A stretch of DNA of 24,107 bases from the NCBI GenBank assembly GCA_015257125.1, contig JABZKU010000032.1, positions 1 through 24,107 on the forward strand, written 5' to 3'. Of the stretch, positions 22,379-24,107 are shown in pieces. Under the pieces are notes generated by a model that was not told where the DNA came from, searched no databases, and saw only the letters and a list, made by a program, of their open reading frames with translations. Position 1 is the first letter of the stretch; every line of letters begins with the position of its first letter. Position numbers and translations under genes: made by a program. This DNA comes from Prevotellaceae bacterium. GTDB lineage: Bacteria; Bacteroidota; Bacteroidia; Bacteroidales; Bacteroidaceae.

Positions 22379-22453
22379 GAGTTTTCTCGTTTTTATGCCG
22401 TTTCACGCCTAAAAAAAGCCGTTTTCGCCCCAAAACACGGACAAAAACGGCTT
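22370..22453. repeat. degenerate 21-bp x 4 repeat candidate (array C)
   Basis: In the phase of arrays A and B, plus-strand units at 22370, 22391, 22412 and 22433 read KHQEFSR, FYAVSRL, KKAVFAP, KHGQKRL. Two fit K-x-x-x-F-x-x fully and three begin with K. The first unit shares AAACAC and GAGTTT with array B unit 2. It begins 14 nt past the ribH stop and overlaps the ribH terminator. The AT-rich sequence makes a partial match by chance possible. Confidence 0.4.
22416..22453 (-). terminator. terminator of ribH
   Basis: AAGCCGTTTT (22416-22425) pairs perfectly with AAAACGGCTT (22444-22453) around an 18-nt loop. On the minus strand the hairpin runs into a T7 tract then AGGC. It begins 14 nt past the ribH stop. 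Confidence 0.85.
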
Positions 22454-22467
22454 GAAACTGTTTTTTA

Positions 22468-22950
22468 TTACTCGAAAGACTGGACGAATTGCACCATCTT
22501 GACAGCCGTCATGGCGAATTCGCGTCCCTTGTTCATTTTCTCACCTGCACGGTCGAGCGCTTGTTGTTCGTCATTGACCGTAAGCACACCGTTGATCACA
22601 GGAACTTTGCCGGTGGCGTTGAGTCGTACGAGCCCTTCGGTCGTACCGAGGCAGATGTAATCGAAATGCGGGGTATCGCCTTTGATGACACAACCCAAAG
22701 CAATCACAGCGTCTACATAACCGCGCTGCGCCAACTGCGCACATCCATAAATCAGTTCGAAACTGCCGGGGACACGGCGCACCGTGATGTTATTCTCAGG
22801 CACTCCATACTCTGCGAGCGTAGAACGCACCTGCGCCAACATGGTATCGACAATATGAGCGTTCCATTCTGTGGTGACCACGCCGAAACGCATAAATGAG
22901 AGATCGGGCTTCTCACCTTCAGCCTCTCGAAGGAATGTGTATTGTGACAT
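22468..22950 (-). CDS. ribH: 6,7-dimethyl-8-ribityllumazine synthase
   Basis: Condenses the ribityl-aminouracil intermediate with dihydroxybutanone phosphate, the penultimate step of riboflavin synthesis, in the cytoplasm; the family usually assembles as pentamers or 60-mers. The 160-residue product has normal length and all signatures: FGVVTTEWNAHI (22-33), VPGSFELIYG (60-69), ALGCVIKGDTPHFDYI with catalytic His95, and PVINGVLTVNDEQQALDR (117-134). The start MSQYTFLREAEGEKP gives a typical short N-terminal extension. The TPR gene lies upstream on the same strand, but a terminator stands between them (23033-23101), so ribH may have its own promoter; I see only an imperfect -7 (TTCATTTG on the minus strand, 22961-22968). 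Confidence 0.97.
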   Translation of the reverse strand: MSQYTFLREAEGEKPDLSFMRFGVVTTEWNAHIVDTMLAQVRSTLAEYGVPENNITVRRVPGSFELIYGCAQLAQRGYVDAVIALGCVIKGDTPHFDYICLGTTEGLVRLNATGKVPVINGVLTVNDEQQALDRAGEKMNKGREFAMTAVKMVQFVQSFE

Positions 22951-23032
22951 AATTTTCTGACAAATGAACTGGCCGTGCCGTTTCCACGTTGCTAAAAAGG
23001 GAGTTTACGATCGAGAAGCGGTCTACGAAAAA

Positions 23033-23101
23033 CCGAATGAGGAATCGGAGCTCGGGGCGCCCACCGGGGCTGATTCCACCGTTTTCCGAGTCCTCATTCG
23101 G
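23033..23101 (-). terminator. nested hairpin terminator of the TPR gene
   Basis: CCGAATGAGGAATCGG (23033-23048) pairs with CCGAGTCCTCATTCGG (23086-23101) over 16 bp with one mismatch. The 37-nt interior contains GGGCGCCC, so it can fold further. On the minus strand TTTTTCG follows. It begins 22 nt past the stop. Confidence 0.8.
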
Positions 23102-23122
23102 GAAGATGTTACACCTTATCGA

Positions 23123-23818
23123 TTATTTGGTGCGTTCAATGTACTTATCAATCTCAGCGCCGATCACCTTTCCGTTCTGAACGCCGTTTTGTGCAAACTG
23201 GCTTTCGGGATAGTTCTTTTTGATCGACACATAAACTTCGTGTGCCTCAGCCTTCTTGCCTTGACTCTCGAGCACTTGACCGGCTTCGAGCAGATAAACA
23301 GGCGAAAGTGCAGCATTGTCGGCATGATCGGCCGCCTTCTTGAGGTACTTCACGCCTTTGTCGAGCTGCTTGTCAGCCACATAAGCGTTGCCGAGCGCCG
23401 CCAATGCGTTGGCAGACACCGTGATATCGCCCTTGGGCGAGAAGTCTTCGAGTTCAGAGATGGCCTTTTTGTAATTACCCAGGTTGAAATAACCCAGACC
23501 GCAGTAGAGGTGCGCAATGTTGGCTGCATCGGTGCAGGGGTAGTTGCGCGCGATCTTCTCATATCCCTTGAACGTGGCGCCATCGCCCTTGATGGCTTTC
23601 TCCCAGTCGCCGGTTTGCACATAGCGCTCGCCGAGGGAAATTTCATACTGTCCGAGTTGGTTCTGACTCTTGAAATAGAAAATGCTGCCCACCCATGCCG
23701 CGATGAGGACAAGGACTGCAATGCTTCCTCCGATGACCCATTTACGGTATTTGATGAGGAAAGCTTCGGAAGTCGCGAGGGCCTCGTTCATGTCGAGGGC
23801 TTTTTTCTGTTGGCTCAT
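23123..23818 (-). CDS. membrane-anchored tetratricopeptide repeat protein
   Basis: The partner is unknown. The 231-residue product has a cytoplasmic N-terminus (MSQQKKALDMNEALATSEAF), one membrane helix at about 28-48 (VIGGSIAVLVLIAAWVGSIFYF), then a periplasmic array of helical TPR-like pairs (GDWEKAIKG, AHLYCGLGYFNLGNYKKAIS, NALAALGNAYVADKQLDKGV, AGQVLESQGKKAEAHEVY). The layout resembles YfgM-type ancillary proteins, but that is only architectural. The frame extends upstream to a TTG at 23875; the Met at 23818 gives the usual family start. It sits beside ribH, a pairing I recall from other Bacteroidales, with a -7 box at 23884-23891 and its own terminator. Confidence 0.9.
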   Translation of the reverse strand: MSQQKKALDMNEALATSEAFLIKYRKWVIGGSIAVLVLIAAWVGSIFYFKSQNQLGQYEISLGERYVQTGDWEKAIKGDGATFKGYEKIARNYPCTDAANIAHLYCGLGYFNLGNYKKAISELEDFSPKGDITVSANALAALGNAYVADKQLDKGVKYLKKAADHADNAALSPVYLLEAGQVLESQGKKAEAHEVYVSIKKNYPESQFAQNGVQNGKVIGAEIDKYIERTK

Positions 23819-23883
23819 GATTATATTTTGCTTTTTTGTATCGTGTGGATGCGTAATGCCGTCCTTTTGTGGCAAATACGCTG

Positions 23884-23891
23884 CAAAAATA
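23884..23891 (-). promoter_or_regulatory. -7 element for the TPR gene
   Basis: The minus strand reads TATTTTTG, a perfect TAnnTTTG, in an AT-rich patch about 70 bp before the start codon. A TTG at 20 bp upstream is not evident. From here to the window end (24107) I see no gene on either strand. Confidence 0.5.
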
Positions 23892-24107
23892 ATATATTGT
23901 ACGTGAGTAGAGAAATGAAAGTGCGATTATTTTACTTTCATTCGGGCAAAGGTGCGTTTTTTTCAGCCCAAAAACGAACAAAACGCACACGTTCTAAGCC
24001 ATTGGCTTCGCCCTTGTCCCGGCTTTCCCCACTCCCCAAAAGCAAAGTGCCCGCACACGTTTGCTCTCCGCCCCTCCCTTGTCCCAATCCGCCGCATCAC
24101 CGCAACC

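Noticed and set aside
21966..22433. Minus-strand 155-aa frame overlapping tRNA-Tyr
   Set aside because: It reads through the tRNA, its promoter and its terminator; chance frame.
23892..24107. Possible start of recF or another gene at the right edge
   Set aside because: recF is often near the ribH-TPR pair in relatives, but no open frame with a recognisable start lies within the window.

Overview
The window looks like chromosomal DNA from a fairly GC-rich member of the Bacteroidales (Bacteroidota), probably near Prevotellaceae/Porphyromonadaceae; I cannot assign a species. The pointers are Bacteroidota-type promoters (TTG or TTTG, about 20 bp, TAnnTTTG), the gene order ileS - dksA-like - lspA - DUF4296 lipoprotein, a FimB/Mfa2-like lipoprotein, a BspA-type LRR protein, a long secreted GH20 enzyme with a YDLxGRR-type C-terminus, and a ribH - TPR pair. 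All genes lie on the minus strand except one GH25 lysozyme-like gene and a doubtful fragment at the left edge.

Layout: (1) 1-495, edge fragment and the alaS terminator; (2) 496-3126, alaS; (3) 3558-4511, an AT-richer LRR gene with no possible signal peptide; (4) 4881-8741, secreted GH20 beta-hexosaminidase; (5) 9123-10025, meso-diaminopimelate dehydrogenase with a good promoter, and 10215-11657, a sodium:solute symporter upstream of it; (6) 17935 down to 11984, a same-strand cluster of ileS, dksA-like, lspA, DUF4296 lipoprotein and a 97-aa unknown ORF; (7) 18443-19801, FimB/Mfa2-like lipoprotein, divergent from (8) 20175-21809, a membrane-anchored MORN-GH25 protein; (9) tRNA-Tyr(GTA) at 22247-22329, then ribH and a membrane-anchored TPR protein.

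Functionally this is a housekeeping backbone (two aminoacyl-tRNA synthetases, one tRNA, lysine/peptidoglycan precursor synthesis, riboflavin synthesis, lipoprotein signal peptidase) mixed with envelope and host-interaction genes (GH20, GH25, fimbrial lipoprotein, LRR protein, symporter). LspA would process the two predicted lipoproteins encoded here.

The most unusual signal is non-coding. Two intergenic regions carry 84-bp arrays of exactly four 21-bp units (11885-11968 and 18335-18418), and a third, decayed candidate lies at 22370-22453. Each starts 14-24 nt past the stop codon of a minus-strand gene and overlaps its transcription-end hairpins. Read on the plus strand in one frame, the units spell heptads of the form K-x-x-x-F-x-x. 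I recognise no named element here. The other notable point is the permuted GIHH form of the class-I HIGH motif in IleRS.
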